Shown: piece after piece, positions 41,797-53,023 of the stretch
How positions within the stretch are numbered: the first letter of the stretch is position 1
How the letters are laid out: each line of letters starts with the position of its first letter
Assembly: GCA_963920575.1 (NCBI GenBank)
Contig: OY986975.1
Location: 4,079,961-4,143,960 of the forward strand
Origin: Narthecium ossifragum
Lineage: Eukaryota > Streptophyta > Magnoliopsida > Dioscoreales > Nartheciaceae
Direction of reading: 5' to 3'
Length of the DNA stretch: 64,000 bases
Notes under the pieces: model-generated
The model's database searches: none
Seen by the model: only the letters and a program-made list of their open reading frames with translations
Told to the model about the DNA's origin: nothing
Made by a program: the position numbers and the translations under genes

Positions 41797-44200
41797 TCTC
41801 TCGTCTGCTCTGTGCTAATCTCTCTGACAATTGTCTGATGATGTCCAGAGTGGTGGGTGATGCCTCAACAACCTCGGTTGAGCAATCGGAAGAACGTCGT
41901 GAACTGTCGTGCTACGCCTCGAATGGCACTACATCGGTCTTGACTAATGATCGCTGAAGTAGGCGAACTCCAGCAAATGGATGTAGTCTTACCAGCTGCC
42001 TCCTGCAATCTGGTGATGACGTCCGCCATGGTGTGCTTCCACTCCCACTCTGATACTGGAAGGGGATGCAATGGATCCGCCGGATCTGCACCATAGCTAA
42101 CGGAGCACAACTTGCAGTCTGTTGATGCTGTCCAGTTCTCAGTCACGTGCTCGGTACCAACCGTATCAAGCACGGATCTCAACGACCTTCGGATATCTGC
42201 CCTGGGTCTCTATCACTCTGGCTATGAGAGCTGGGATGCTGCGAACAACAAGGAGCAAATCATCTAGAGCTTGATCCTCGAAACTCGGTTCAACTGAATA
42301 TGTATCCCTAATGAGTTGACAAATCCACCAAATCTTCTCTAGCCTCTCTAACAATTGCTGATGGCTATCACCCCTAAAGGCACTGACGCAGTGACTTTAA
42401 GGCAAGACCTTCGGTCTCCTTGTCACTCTGGTCAACGGTCCCGCGGTCCTGGAGATGCGTCTGCTGATTCTCGAATACCGTCCTCGATCTCTGCCATCGC
42501 CTAACTGCCTCGCTGTCTACCGTTGACACGATCCATCCCCCGAATCCTACCTCTGAAGGCCAAAACCTCGTACTGGGAGCCAAACAACGCCGATGCTCCC
42601 TCGGCAACTGTGATGCGAACCCCAATGTCGCCCAAGCTCCTCCTCAATGCGCGAGTAGATATGATACTGTCGATGAACGCTATTGCAACTGATCAGGGTA
42701 CGGCCTGAAGATCCTCTACATCAGATCTGAGAAGGTTGCTCGTGCGTTCGTCAGACCAAACGGCATCTCTATGAACTCGTACAGTCCGTACCTCGTACGA
42801 AAGGCTGTCTCCGGGATGTCGTAATACCGAATCCTCAGCTGGTGTAGTCGATGAAAAGGTCAAACTCTGAAAGGGTCGAGTCTTTCAACTGCTAACACGT
42901 CATCGACACACTGTAGTAGGCACAGACTCTCTGCTGCAACACTGTCCAGCTTCCTGAAGCCGTGCATGTGTGGAGGGAACCATCCACAATGAGAACCGGA
43001 ACACACTCTGAGGCAACACACCTGGGCGAATGAAGTCCCGAGCTACCGACTCGGTCGACTGAGTCCTCGACTCTCCAAACGCTGCTAGCATTCACATGCA
43101 AACTCGCAACGCTCAAAACCGCCCAAAGGAAACTCGATTTTGAACTCGGTGTCCCACGAAGGCGACAACCAGAAAGCTCCTCAGAAAGGACAGCTGCATA
43201 AACAATAATAACAACACGAGGGAAAGCTGCTCTCCAAAGCACCCTCGAAAACAACGGGGAAGGAGTTCACTACGAGCTGGTGAACAAACCCCAGCTCTCG
43301 ACAACAGAAGGATCGCCAAACCGTGACCTTCAACGAGAGCAAAATAGCACCGTCAGGTGTACCCACGACACCTTCCCACGGCCAGGAAGCACGACTCGGT
43401 GTGCAACCAACCGACGCAACCGAGAAAGCCATCGAACCCCAACGTGCACCACACGAGGGCGACAAACACCTAGAGGTCTCCAACCTCTAGGAAACGCCCT
43501 GACAAGAGCAACCAACCCAAGCTCTTGTCCCAAAACGGTGGCTACTCACGAAGCCACACCCGACTCCAGTCCCAAGCCAACAAGGCCGCACGGGAACGAG
43601 TCACAAGGGGGAAACCCAGAGCCACAAGGAAATCGCAAGCTGCGAGAAGCTCCGAAAGCTGAAGGCTGAAGCTGAAAGCTGAAAGTCGAAGATGGCGGCT
43701 CTGAAACTAGCTGCTGCTGAGGCTGCTCTCTCCTCTGGAGTGCGCAAACCGCTGGCTAGATCGATCGCTGCATCATCTCCAGCAAGCCTCTATATGAAAT
43801 CTGAATTCCTGCGTCTGCCCCGGGTACCTGCCCCAACTGAGGCATCAACCCTCTGCTCTGGCCCATGCCGTACTCCACGCCCCACTGCTCTGCGGTAAGC
43901 TCCCAGCGCCCCTCGCAACCAGCACCGCGGCGAAAAGACCCACGGCGGCTAGCACTCGAGCACCCGGTGGAATCCCTCTCAGTATGGTGGTCCAGGCCAC
44001 CTCTCAAAGGACCAGCACGACGCTGCTGCTACCACGGCTGTCGCTGATGCTGAAACCACTACCTCTACCAACGGCTACCCTGCCGTTCCCCGAAAGCAGG
44101 AACGACAGCCCCGAAACTTACCACGACCACCAGCCAACCGCCCAGTGTCAACCCTCAAGTCACCTATCTCAGTAGCTAGAGCACAGTCCAGGGTGCACCC
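41797..44200 (-). pseudogene. Degraded Tekay-type gypsy internal region
   Basis: Collinear with the intact pol on the minus strand but full of stops, frameshifts and deletions: the integrase C-terminal region at about 41800-42000, the integrase N-terminal/spacer part near 42180-42240, the RNase H/RT end at 42395-42520, the RT palm at 42640-42880 (matching 35100-35330), the RT start near 43000-43080, and a Q-rich gag-like tail up to about 44200. It is flanked on the left by the older LTR. No open frame exceeds about 130 residues. Confidence 0.75.
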
Positions 44201-44709
44201 CGTTGTTGCTCTAGCATACCGAGCCAGATGAACCAACCAACCCGCGTGTCACCACGCGGTGTGAGTACCCAAAACCAGAGGACAGTATTCCCAACTACAC
44301 CACCCTCCAAGGGTAGGTGCAAGAGAATAGTACGCGAACTGTTCTCAACACACAACCAACAGTGTCCCTAGTGGCCCCGACAAGCACCACTACGCATCGC
44401 TTCCTGAGAAGGCAAGAAAACAACGGCTTCCCAAGCAAGCGATACTCCAGGATGTCCAAAACATTCGGGATCTGGGACACCTCCTTCAATCAGTCCTCTA
44501 CTGTTGAAGGATCTCCAACATCGCCTCTGGACCACAACAGGTCCACCTCTTGGGATTCCAAGAGCACAGAGGCAACACAAGTCTGATCCCTACTCGCTCG
44601 ACTCCAGCACAGGGGAAGGCGCTGTCAGGCGAGGGAACGGACGACACCGGTGCACATCTCCCCCCCGAGACGTCATGATGCAACCGGAAAGCAACAAAAC
44701 ACAACAGCA
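44201..44709. other. GC-rich residue of the degraded gypsy element
   Basis: Probably leader sequence or LTR remnant of the older gypsy copy (CACACAACCAACAGTGTCCC recalls the CAACAGTGTCGCCC motif of the LTRs). It ends at the sharp change into AT-rich hAT coding sequence near 44710. Confidence 0.45.
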
Positions 44710-46228
44710 AACATATGTTTTCTATTATGATTGATGAATCTCAAGATATTTCTATCAAAGAGCAAATGACGGTCGCTTTGCGATATGTTAATAAGAATGG
44801 CTCTGTAATAGAGCATTTTGTTGGAGTTGTGCATGCTAATGATACGACATCTCTTTCATTGAAGAAAGCAATTGAAGCACTATTTTCTAAATATGGATTG
44901 AGTATTAAAAGACTATGAGGTCAAGGCTATGATGGTGCTAGTAACATGCAAGGTGAATTCAATGGTCTTAAAGCTCTTATTTTGAAAGAAAATGAGCGTG
45001 CTTCTTCTATTCATTGCTTTGCACATCAACTATAGTTAGCTCTTGTGGATGCCGTTGAAAATCATTTTCAAATTGCTACTCTTTTTGTTTCAATTTCTAG
45101 AGTCATGAATATTGTTGGAGCATCATGTAAACGAAAAGATCTTTTACGAGATAAAGAAAATTTCAAAGCTTTTGAGGTAATTGCTCATGGTGAACTTGTG
45201 ACTAGATGGGGTCTCAATCAAGAGACTATCCTAAAAAGGCCAAGTGATACTCGTTGGGGTTCACATTATACTACATTACTAAGATTGATTTCTATGTATC
45301 CTCTGTGATTGAAGTTCTTCAGATTGTGAAAGGTGATGGAACAACTCTGATGCAGGTGCTTTATTGGATTTGTTACATTCTTTTGAGTTCATATTTAATT
45401 TGCATTTGATGAAAAATATACTTGGAGTAACATATGAACTCTCAAAGGCACTACAAAGAAAACACCAAGATATTGTAAATGCTATAAATCTTGTTAGAAT
45501 ATCAAAGGAGAGATTGCAGAATATGAGAAATGAAGAGTGGGATTCTCTACTCGATGAAGTATCTTCATTTTGTAAAGATTATGATATTAAAGTTCCTTGT
45601 ATGAGTGATAAGTTCCTACCTCGTGGCCGATCGCGCAGAAAGGGTGAAGATATCACAAATGATCGTTACTTTCGTATTGATTTATTCTACACAGTAATTG
45701 ATATGCAACTTCAACAGTTGAATAATCGATTTTAATGAGGTGAATGCAGAATTGTTGCTTTGCATGGCATGTCTAAATCCGAAAGATTCATTTTCATCTT
45801 TCGACAAATCGAAATTGATTCGTCTTGCAAGATTCTATCCGATTGAGTTTTCAGAAGTGGATCTTATGGCTCTCGCAAATCAACTCGAGACTTATATTAT
45901 GGATGTGCGTTCTAGTAACAAGTTTATAGAATTGAATGACATAACTGAGCTTGTAAAACAAATGGTTAAGGCTAGAAGAGATATAGTATATCCATTGGTT
46001 TACACGCTTTTAAAGTTAGCGCTGATTTTACCAATTGCAATAGCAACTGTTGAAAGAGCATTTTCGGTTATGCATATTGTGAAGAATAAATTGCAGAATT
46101 GAATGGGTGATGAATGGTTCAACGATTGTCTGGTTACATATATTGAAAAACATGTTTTTGATAACATTGACAATGAGAAAATCATCCAACGATTTCAAAA
46201 TATGAAAACTCGTCGAGGACAATTGTAA
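44710..46228 (+). pseudogene. hAT transposase pseudogene (DUF4371 and dimerisation domains)
   Basis: A TTF/ZMYM-type hAT transposase missing its N-terminal zinc finger. The sequence opens with IMIDESQDISIKEQMTVALR (DUF4371), continues through GQGYDGASNM, SIHCFAHQL, RPSDTRWGSHY and VPCMSDKFLPRGRSRRK, and ends with the dimerisation domain TELVKQMVKARRD, LPIAIATVERAFSVM, MGDEWFNDCLVTYIEK. Stops interrupt it at about 44916, 45032, 45306, 45733 and 46100, and there are frameshifts near 45310 and 45735. The final TAA is at 46226-46228. Related to the fragments at 7308-7632 and 23183-24090. No terminal repeats were found around it. Confidence 0.92.
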
Positions 46229-47029
46229 AAGGTATCTTTTATATAATGAATTATCTATTCTATTGGTTTTTTTTCTTAAAGCATTTATGTTCTCATTTTT
46301 TAAAATTTTTTCTCTGTGTAGGTAATACCGTAGTAGCATATTACTGGCATTTAGAGTTGAAAGATGAGCATTGTTCCATTGCTGTCTTCGTGGCGACAAC
46401 GATGGATGGTAGCCACCCCATTCTCCAGCACCTGTGTTAGAGATGTTTGTGTGTTCAGAACTCGTACTGCTTGCCCTTGTTGGAGAAGATGATGAGCGCG
46501 ACCTCCTCAACGATCATTTCTTGCCAAGCCAAATACGCTCGCATAGCTAGTCCGTACTTGATACCATATTGCTTACATGATTCATGTTCAGTTGTATACC
46601 GGCATGGTGAAGTGAACCAGTTGATCTTACATGTAGATGTTCAAATTATTTCTACTATGGGTTTTTTATTTATTTATAGATAATTGGTGTTTACACCAAT
46701 TTTGTGTAACTTGTTGATGGGTACACCCATGTCATTAGATTTAAGGGTTAAGCACCAATTTACATCAGTTATGGTTGTTATGGGTGGTTATATATAACTT
46801 TATGACCTTTCTAACCCTTGTTATTAACGTGGTCATGAGTTCAGCCAAGTTTTAATGCATTTGTAGGGTGAAATGTGATAGTTCCAATACTTTTAATTAA
46901 TATTTCCTTTGAATCTGTGCCAAGTTTTAATGCATTTGTAGGGTGAAATGTGATAGTTCCAATACTTTTAATTATTGGCTTTCTAGGAATCCGTCCGTGT
47001 CCTTTGCCATCAAAATGGTCACTTGAATG
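46229..47029. other. AT-rich region with a 58-bp tandem duplication
   Basis: After the hAT stop codon no gene is evident. At 46843-46900 and 46919-46976 an almost exact repeat GCCAAGTTTTAATGCATTTG ... CAATACTTTTAATTA occurs twice, with a period of 76 bp. Short palindromic pieces (TTGGTGTTTACACCAA near 46686) lie upstream. Confidence 0.55.
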
Positions 47030-47034
47030 AGTCA

Positions 47035-47165
47035 AAACAGAGATATGAGTCAAAACGGATCTGGGCTGAGGCGGCCAGATCTGGGCTAAGGCGGCCGGAT
47101 CGGGGCGGTGGACGCCGGATCGAGGCGGGGGGCGGTCGGATCCGAGGCGGGGAACGCCGGTTCGG
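47035..47165. repeat. GC-rich short tandem repeat GGATCNGGGCNGAGGCGGC
   Basis: About five imperfect units of 20-25 bp (GATCTGGGCTGAGGCGGCCA, GATCTGGGCTAAGGCGGCCG, GATCGGGGCGGTGGACGCCG, GATCGAGGCGGGGGGCGGTCG and so on). It directly precedes the primer-binding-like tract of the LTR at 47188 and replaces the expected retroelement leader. Confidence 0.7.
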
Positions 47166-47171
47166 GGCTGG

Positions 47172-48619
47172 CAACGGCGCCAAAAATTGATCGCTCACAA
47201 ACGTCGTCGTTAAAACGTATGCAAAACGTAATTTAGAAATTTATAAACCTTTCTTTCAACACTAAATAAATAAGATAGAATAATGGTGAAATACGGGGTC
47301 GATCCTCAGGGAAAACTTGTTTAACAAAAGTAGAAATCGAATTAACTCTCTAAACACTCTAATCCTAAAGCGAAGAAGAATTGATTTGGGTTTTTGAAAT
47401 TGATTAATTAAAACTAATTAAGAAAGCGATTAATGAAATGGAAATAGATCGATGAGAGAAAACCTAGGGATTACTCAATCCACTTTAATTTCACCTCTTG
47501 TATTCTCTAGTATCCTCTTGTTCTCTAATCTAGACATATGGAATCACGGCTTCTTAAGCTCGCATGAATCACTAAAATAACGCTTATGTTATCCTACGGC
47601 ATAGTCTATCTTCGCTTAGCATAGACTGTCTTCGGACTTAACCTGAGTACAATCTATCTTTGCTTAGCATAAACTATATCAAAGGCATGCACAAAAGCGA
47701 CATTAAAATCATCATACGAATCTCTACCATCAAGCACAACAATCAAGTAGGACTCAAAATACGTCAAGGAACTCTGTTCCCTCAACTCTTTATAAAATAA
47801 AACCATATTCATAGGATTATGTCTTTGAAAAGATAACAAAAATCAAACTAGAAAATACAAAGAAGCTACACTAAAGCTTCATGAGATCCCTAAGTAAGAG
47901 TTTAGCTACTCATCTTTTGGATGAGATCCATGTGTTCGATGAAGAAGGTTAGGGATCCACACCGCATCTCCGTCTTCTTCTCCAATCTGAATTCCTCTGT
48001 TTCTCTCTATGGAGGCCTCCTGTTTTCCAGCAACAAAACCCTTTTTATATCTTAATTCCCGGATTAGGGTTTTAGGGTTAAGTTAGACCTCAAGTACAAC
48101 TCGGAATTCCTGGTTCAACCCTGACAGCTTCTTCCAATCGCGACTGGGCTCAACCGGTTCGGAATTTGAGAATGAGTCCAATACAAAAGATGTAGATTTG
48201 GAAGTCTTCTGTCCTCTTCCGAAGAGTTTACAATATTTGGACTTATCTAGAATATTTGGCGAATATTCTCTCGGGCGTCGACGGACCAGTCTTCCAGCAG
48301 CTAAATATCTTCATCTTCTCCCAAACTGCTATCAATCCATCTGGAATCTCTGAAAGTGTTCAATATGAAAGTTGTACGTCTTGATGTCTACTAGCTGTCA
48401 TTCAAATTTCAGAATATTTGGAGATAAGCATAATTTCTGGTGAATATTGTGCTAACAGTCGACAGAGCAGTGTATTTCAGCATATTAACCGAATATCTTG
48501 CATTTCTTCTCAAAGCATGATTAAACCTGAAATCAACTAACAAGCTATCAAATACAAACACTCTCAGGCTAACAAATGTAAATTAAGGGGTTTAAGTATG
48601 ATAATTTATTAACTCATCA
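47172..48619 (-). mobile_element. LTR plus primer site of an unrelated LTR retrotransposon
   Basis: LTR 47188-48619 (1432 bp) begins TGATCGCTCAC and ends ACTCATCA on the plus strand. Next to its left end lies CGGCGCCAAAAA, which on the minus strand reads TTTTTGGCGCCG, the primer-site phrase of many plant Ty3/gypsy (Tat-like) and some copia elements. The LTR is therefore the 5' LTR of a minus-strand element whose internal region is gone. No 5-bp target duplication was seen. Different family from the TGTGAGGAC LTRs. Confidence 0.65.
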
Positions 48620-48720
48620 GGGGGGGTGACGAAGATGCCAGGGGTGGGGGACGTCGCGAGGGGGGGGGGGGGGGGGGGGATTAGGGTTTTGGGGGGGATT
48701 AGGGGGGGGGGGGGGATTTA
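48620..48720 (+). repeat. G-run region, G-quadruplex-prone
   Basis: Several runs of 6 to about 21 consecutive G, with GGGATTAGGG and GGGGGGGATTAGG between them. Long homopolymers of this kind are often assembled with the wrong length. Confidence 0.85.
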
Positions 48721-49396
48721 TGGGAGGATTTGGATGGGAGTATAGGTGTTTTTTGAAGTGGTACATGGTGTTAAACCCCTAAATCTTATGCTGAGTGTTT
48801 TTTTAACGGGATAAGTCTAGTATATGGTGTTGAGACCCCTTCCCCTTTTTTTTATTAGTTGAGCTTCTACTATGGGTAGTGATGAGTGCCACAATTTGAA
48901 TGCGACCAAGGTCATGTATATGAGGATCGGGACATGTGATTAATGTCAGTCAGCTATCGACAATACAGGGTGGCGGCATGATATCAAATGTGACTTCTCT
49001 CCTGCCGGAATTGAAGATAAATAGTACAGGCAAAGCTTCCCAAAACAGTAGTAGATGAAAGCGACTAGACCATAGATGAAAGCAAATAAACCCTGGGGTC
49101 ATTGAGGTTAGGCGGTTACATTACCACAGAAGTAAACAATAGGCAATTGACCCTAAAATTTGATAAGAAACCCTGATTAAAATCGTTCTTAAAATAAGTA
49201 GAGCATAAAATTGGCACACTTTCTCAAATACTGAAACAAAAGAACCAGAAACAAGTGATACTCATGCAGCAGTACAAACTTGTTGAAGCAAGGTAACGCA
49301 TTGTAGGAAACAGAAGCATCGTAGTCTTGGAGCCAAAAGAGAGGCCTCATTTGGGTACCTCATACCATAGGCTGTTCAAAAGTAAGGATTTCATTA
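48721..49396. other. Intergenic and probable 3' region of the aldo-keto reductase gene
   Basis: No separate gene. The part nearest 49396 should hold the 3' UTR of the minus-strand aldo-keto reductase gene. A clear polyadenylation signal was not pinned down. Confidence 0.45.
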
Positions 49397-51598
49397 TTAT
49401 TCTGGTTTCCAAGAAGATAGGGGAGGAGTGTCGGAATTCATCCACGTCGATCCTCCTTCACCATATCTGCCACCCTTTACAGTATCTGCTATAGCATATG
49501 ATTCAAGCTCGGTCACTTCCTCGGGTGTGAGCTTCACGGAGAGAGCCCCAATATTCTGGTTAAAATTCTCAATCTTAGTGGTACCGGGAATGGGGCACAC
49601 ATCGTTTCCTTGGTGGTGAACCCATGCTAAGGCGAGTTGTGAAGGGGTGCATCCTTTTCTTGTAGCCATCTCACTAACAAGCTCAAATATGGTCCTGTTA
49701 TGCTCCAAATTCTCAGGTTGAAACCTGGGCAAATGCTGCAAATCCAGGAAAGGTACAAGATGAGAATATAAACTAGGTGGTTTGCCCAAAGAATGACATG
49801 AATATTAGCAACTAGTATATCCAAACTTTGTTGCACGATACATATCATATTGTGTAAGTCAAGATTCAAAAATGTGAGAGCTGTGAAAAATGAATCTGAC
49901 ACGGAATCTATTATTTCTGCGCGACAATAGAGCAAGGCATGGATAGAAACACAGCTGAGCGCTAGAAGGAATGGAAGAGGCTATAGCATAGTTCATTTAG
50001 GCTAGCTTCTAGTTGGATATCTACTCCACCAGAGAAAATAAAGTTGAAAACAATTAAAACTTGAAAATACATGGATAAGAATTCACTTCATTCTCCACAG
50101 TTGTTACTATATGACCACTTAAACTATAACGAGATTCAAATGGTCATGTGACACACTAGACAGCAATGATTTTATCCACACAATCAACAATACCATCCAA
50201 CCCCCAACCACATAAAAGTATCGTTATGCACATTTCAAAGTGGAAGTGAGAAAAATACACCTATATATGAGTTCAGGAGTATACACCTTTCGATAATCCT
50301 GGTCTGACAAACCACTAACCATCTGTGGACCTGAGGAAAAGAAGCCCCTTCCCAATGGGCTATACGCAACAATTCCAATTCCAAGTTCTCTGAATATTTT
50401 ACAAAACAAAGAACCATCAATATCCTTATAGAATAGCAGAAACTAACTTGATGATCTTTACGAGCATCAGAAGAACAGATAACCATACCTGCAAGTAGGA
50501 ACAATATCATCTTCTACATCTCTTGTCCACAAGGACCACTCTAGCTGAATAGCAGTAATCGGATGAACACCATGTGCCCTCTTAATTGTTGAAGCAGAGG
50601 CCTCAGATAACCCCACATATTTAATCTTTCCTTCTTCCACTAGTTTCTTCAATTCTCCCATCTAAAATAACCAATTGTATAGTCCTAAACAAAATAGTTT
50701 TCTAGTAAAAACTGGAAACTAAGACATAAAAGAATCAACCAAATGAAAGATGAATGAACGGACATCACAAATATGATTATGCAACTAAGCCTCATCTATG
50801 GACCAACTAACAACGAAATCTTTTATAACAAACCATTTTCAAACTAAACGAGATCCAAGTAATTTGTACTCAGGAGAAATAGCAATCTCTACAAACATTC
50901 CAAACACCCAATCTCTGCAAATGGGTCACAAATCAACCACATAAACTAATTGCAAACATCAAAGCCCCCTATAAGTTCCCTTGTACTGATCATTCCACGC
51001 TTCACGAATTCTTGCAGAGTCTTCTTGCCCAAGATCACATAAAAGTTGAAAACTTTGCACTTAACTTGAGGAGGGAAAAAAAAGGCTCACCGTGATTTCG
51101 ATGGGGACGGAGGTGTCGATGCGGTGCTGGTAGTAGAGGTCGATGCAGTCGATGCCGAGCCTCTTCAAGCTGGCCTCACAAGCGGCCCTCACGTAGGCGG
51201 GGTCACCTCGGCACTCCCTCTTCCCGTCGGCATATTTGATCCCAAACTTGGTGGCCAGCTGCACCTTCTCCCTCAGCACATCAGCACTCAGTGCCTGTAC
51301 CACATATCCACAAACACCATGTAAGCAGAACAACCACCAACCCAACCAGGTCACAATGAATGGCCAACCATCCAATTGATCATCCGACCTTGCCTATGAG
51401 GATCTCGTTGGTGAAGGGGCCGTAGATGTCGGAGGTGTCAAGGAAGGTGACGCCGGAGCGGACGGCGTGGTGGATGAGGGCGATCATGTCCGCGTCCGGC
51501 TTGGGTGGTCCGTAGAAGGCCGACATGCCCATGCAGCCGAGGCCTTGGGCGGAGACCTCCAGACCTTGGGAGCCAAGCTTGATACGACCCACCTCCAT
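49397..51598 (-). CDS. Aldo-keto reductase, five exons, 342 residues
   Basis: NADPH-dependent reductase of the plant group called auxin-induced PCNT115-like or perakine reductase-like; reduces carbonyl compounds, probably in the cytosol, true substrate unknown. Exons on the minus strand: 51389-51598, 51091-51294, 50489-50661, 50287-50389 and 49397-49735, all with GT-AG borders; total 1029 bp including the stop. The frame stays open across every junction. The catalytic tetrad is present: Asp54 and Tyr59 (FLDTSDIYG), Lys86 (LATKFG) and His127 (YYQHRID). YSPLGRGF and the C-terminal cofactor-binding phrase [18 protein letters not shown] are intact. The start [20 protein letters not shown] matches the usual family N-terminus. 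Length fits the family (about 340-350). The gene looks functional despite repeats on both sides. Confidence 0.93.
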
Positions 51599-51644
51599 GT
51601 GGCTATGGCTATGGCTGCTGCTGTTCTTCTTCGTGTTGCGTGGT

Positions 51645-51653
51645 GATATAAAG
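51645..51653 (-). promoter_or_regulatory. Possible TATA element of the aldo-keto reductase gene
   Basis: Minus-strand CTTTATATC lies about 50 bp upstream of the ATG at 51598. It is close for a TATA box and would imply a leader of only about 20 nt, so it is tentative. Confidence 0.35.
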
Positions 51654-52372
51654 CAGGCGTGTTGACTCTGTTCCTGGTGGAGGTTGGTTGAGTCCTTTCA
51701 AGTGAGCAATTACGGAAGCACTTGCGTCATCTGAGTTTGGTTCACTTTCTTCTTCTTGTTTTTTTATCAGTTGAGTCAGCCGGCTGGTGAGGGGTCAAGC
51801 TCATGTCGGGAACAATGGAGTTTACGGACAACAAGAAATTTTAAAATAAAAAAATCCTCTTCCTTTTTATTTTACTATTTCTGATCTATAGTTGTAAATG
51901 AAAATTGTTCACTTGAAGATGCAAAATGGGAAGCTAAGGTCATGTTTGGTTTAACCGTTTTCTATTTTCATTTTCTTGAAAATGAAAAATTAGGTTGAAA
52001 ATGTGTTTGATTTGTAAGGACACCCGCATCAGCCACCCTAAATGCCTCCCTACCCTATTTTAGGGTGGCAAATATAAGGTGGCTGGTCAAATCAGGGCTC
52101 CCTACAGCCACCCTATAATAGAGAAGATGAGCAATGCTCCCTATATATTAATTTATATTAAAAAATACTAACTAAGCATTTAATTAATAGAAGTATTGGC
52201 ATAAAATTATATATTATTATTTCTATATATTATTTTAATTAATAAACAATGGCTTCAAAATTTAATTATATAATATAATACAAATTGGCCAAAAAAACAC
52301 TTTGATACCCTGTAGTTTCAGGAATTAGCATTCTACTACCCTCGTCTTTCAAAATCACATAAAACTACTCTA
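51654..52372. other. Upstream region of the reductase gene, then AT-rich DNA
   Basis: No gene. At 52020-52150 a segment with repeated GCCACCCTA/TAGGGTGGC motifs (CAGCCACCCTAAATG, TATTTTAGGGTGGCAAAT, ACAGCCACCCTATAATAG) is partly self-complementary and could be a MITE fragment. Termini were not defined. Confidence 0.45.
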
Positions 52373-52489
52373 TAATTTCAAGGGAGAATTACCAATAAGG
52401 CTTCTAAAAAATACTAATTTATCATTAGGTCTCTAAACTTTTATTAGACTAAAATACCCTTACTATATATCTATTATCCATACCCCCCC

Positions 52490-53018
52490 CGTCCCCCTGT
52501 TCCCCCCGCCTCGTCCGTCGCTGATCCCATCAGATCGAGCTCGCCGTCGCTGTCCGTCGTCGATCCCCGGCGCCCCCGTCGCGATCCTCGACATCCCCGA
52601 GCTCCTCGTTCCCGATCTCGCCGTCCCCTTCCCGGCGCCCCCATCGCGACCTCCTTCTCGGATCTTGCCGTCCTCTTCCCCGGTGCCCCCGTCGCGATCC
52701 TCGAGATCCCGGAGCTTCTCGCCCCTGATCTCGCCGTCCCCTTCCCAGGCGCTCCCGTCACGATCCTCGACATCCCAGAGCTCCTCGCCCTCGTCGTCGA
52801 TCCCGACGTTCCTCGTCCATCGCGATCCCGTCCGACAATCCCCTCCTCCTTCCGACCCCATCCGTCGCGATCCCTCATCTCCGACCTCCCCATCTCGATC
52901 CGGAGATTGAGGATGGCGACCTCATGACGGGATCGCGACCGACGCCAACAACCTCCTGATCGGCAACGGAATCGAAAGGGGAATTGTCGTCGCTGTCAGA
53001 TCCCGTCGGATCGATGTC
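52490..53018. repeat. GC-rich block 1 with 65-70 bp internal repeats
   Basis: Units with GCGATCCTCGACATCC, GAGCTCCTCG and CCGATCTCGCCGTCCCCTTCCC recur about every 66-69 bp. Minus-strand translation gives repeated ARSSGMSRI-TGAPGKGTARS-type peptides. The second half (CGATCCCGTCCGACAATC ... ATGTCAC) recurs nearly unchanged in block 2 at 59840-60072. Interpreted as repeat DNA or degraded captured coding DNA, not a gene. Confidence 0.65.
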
Positions 53019-53023
53019 ACTGC

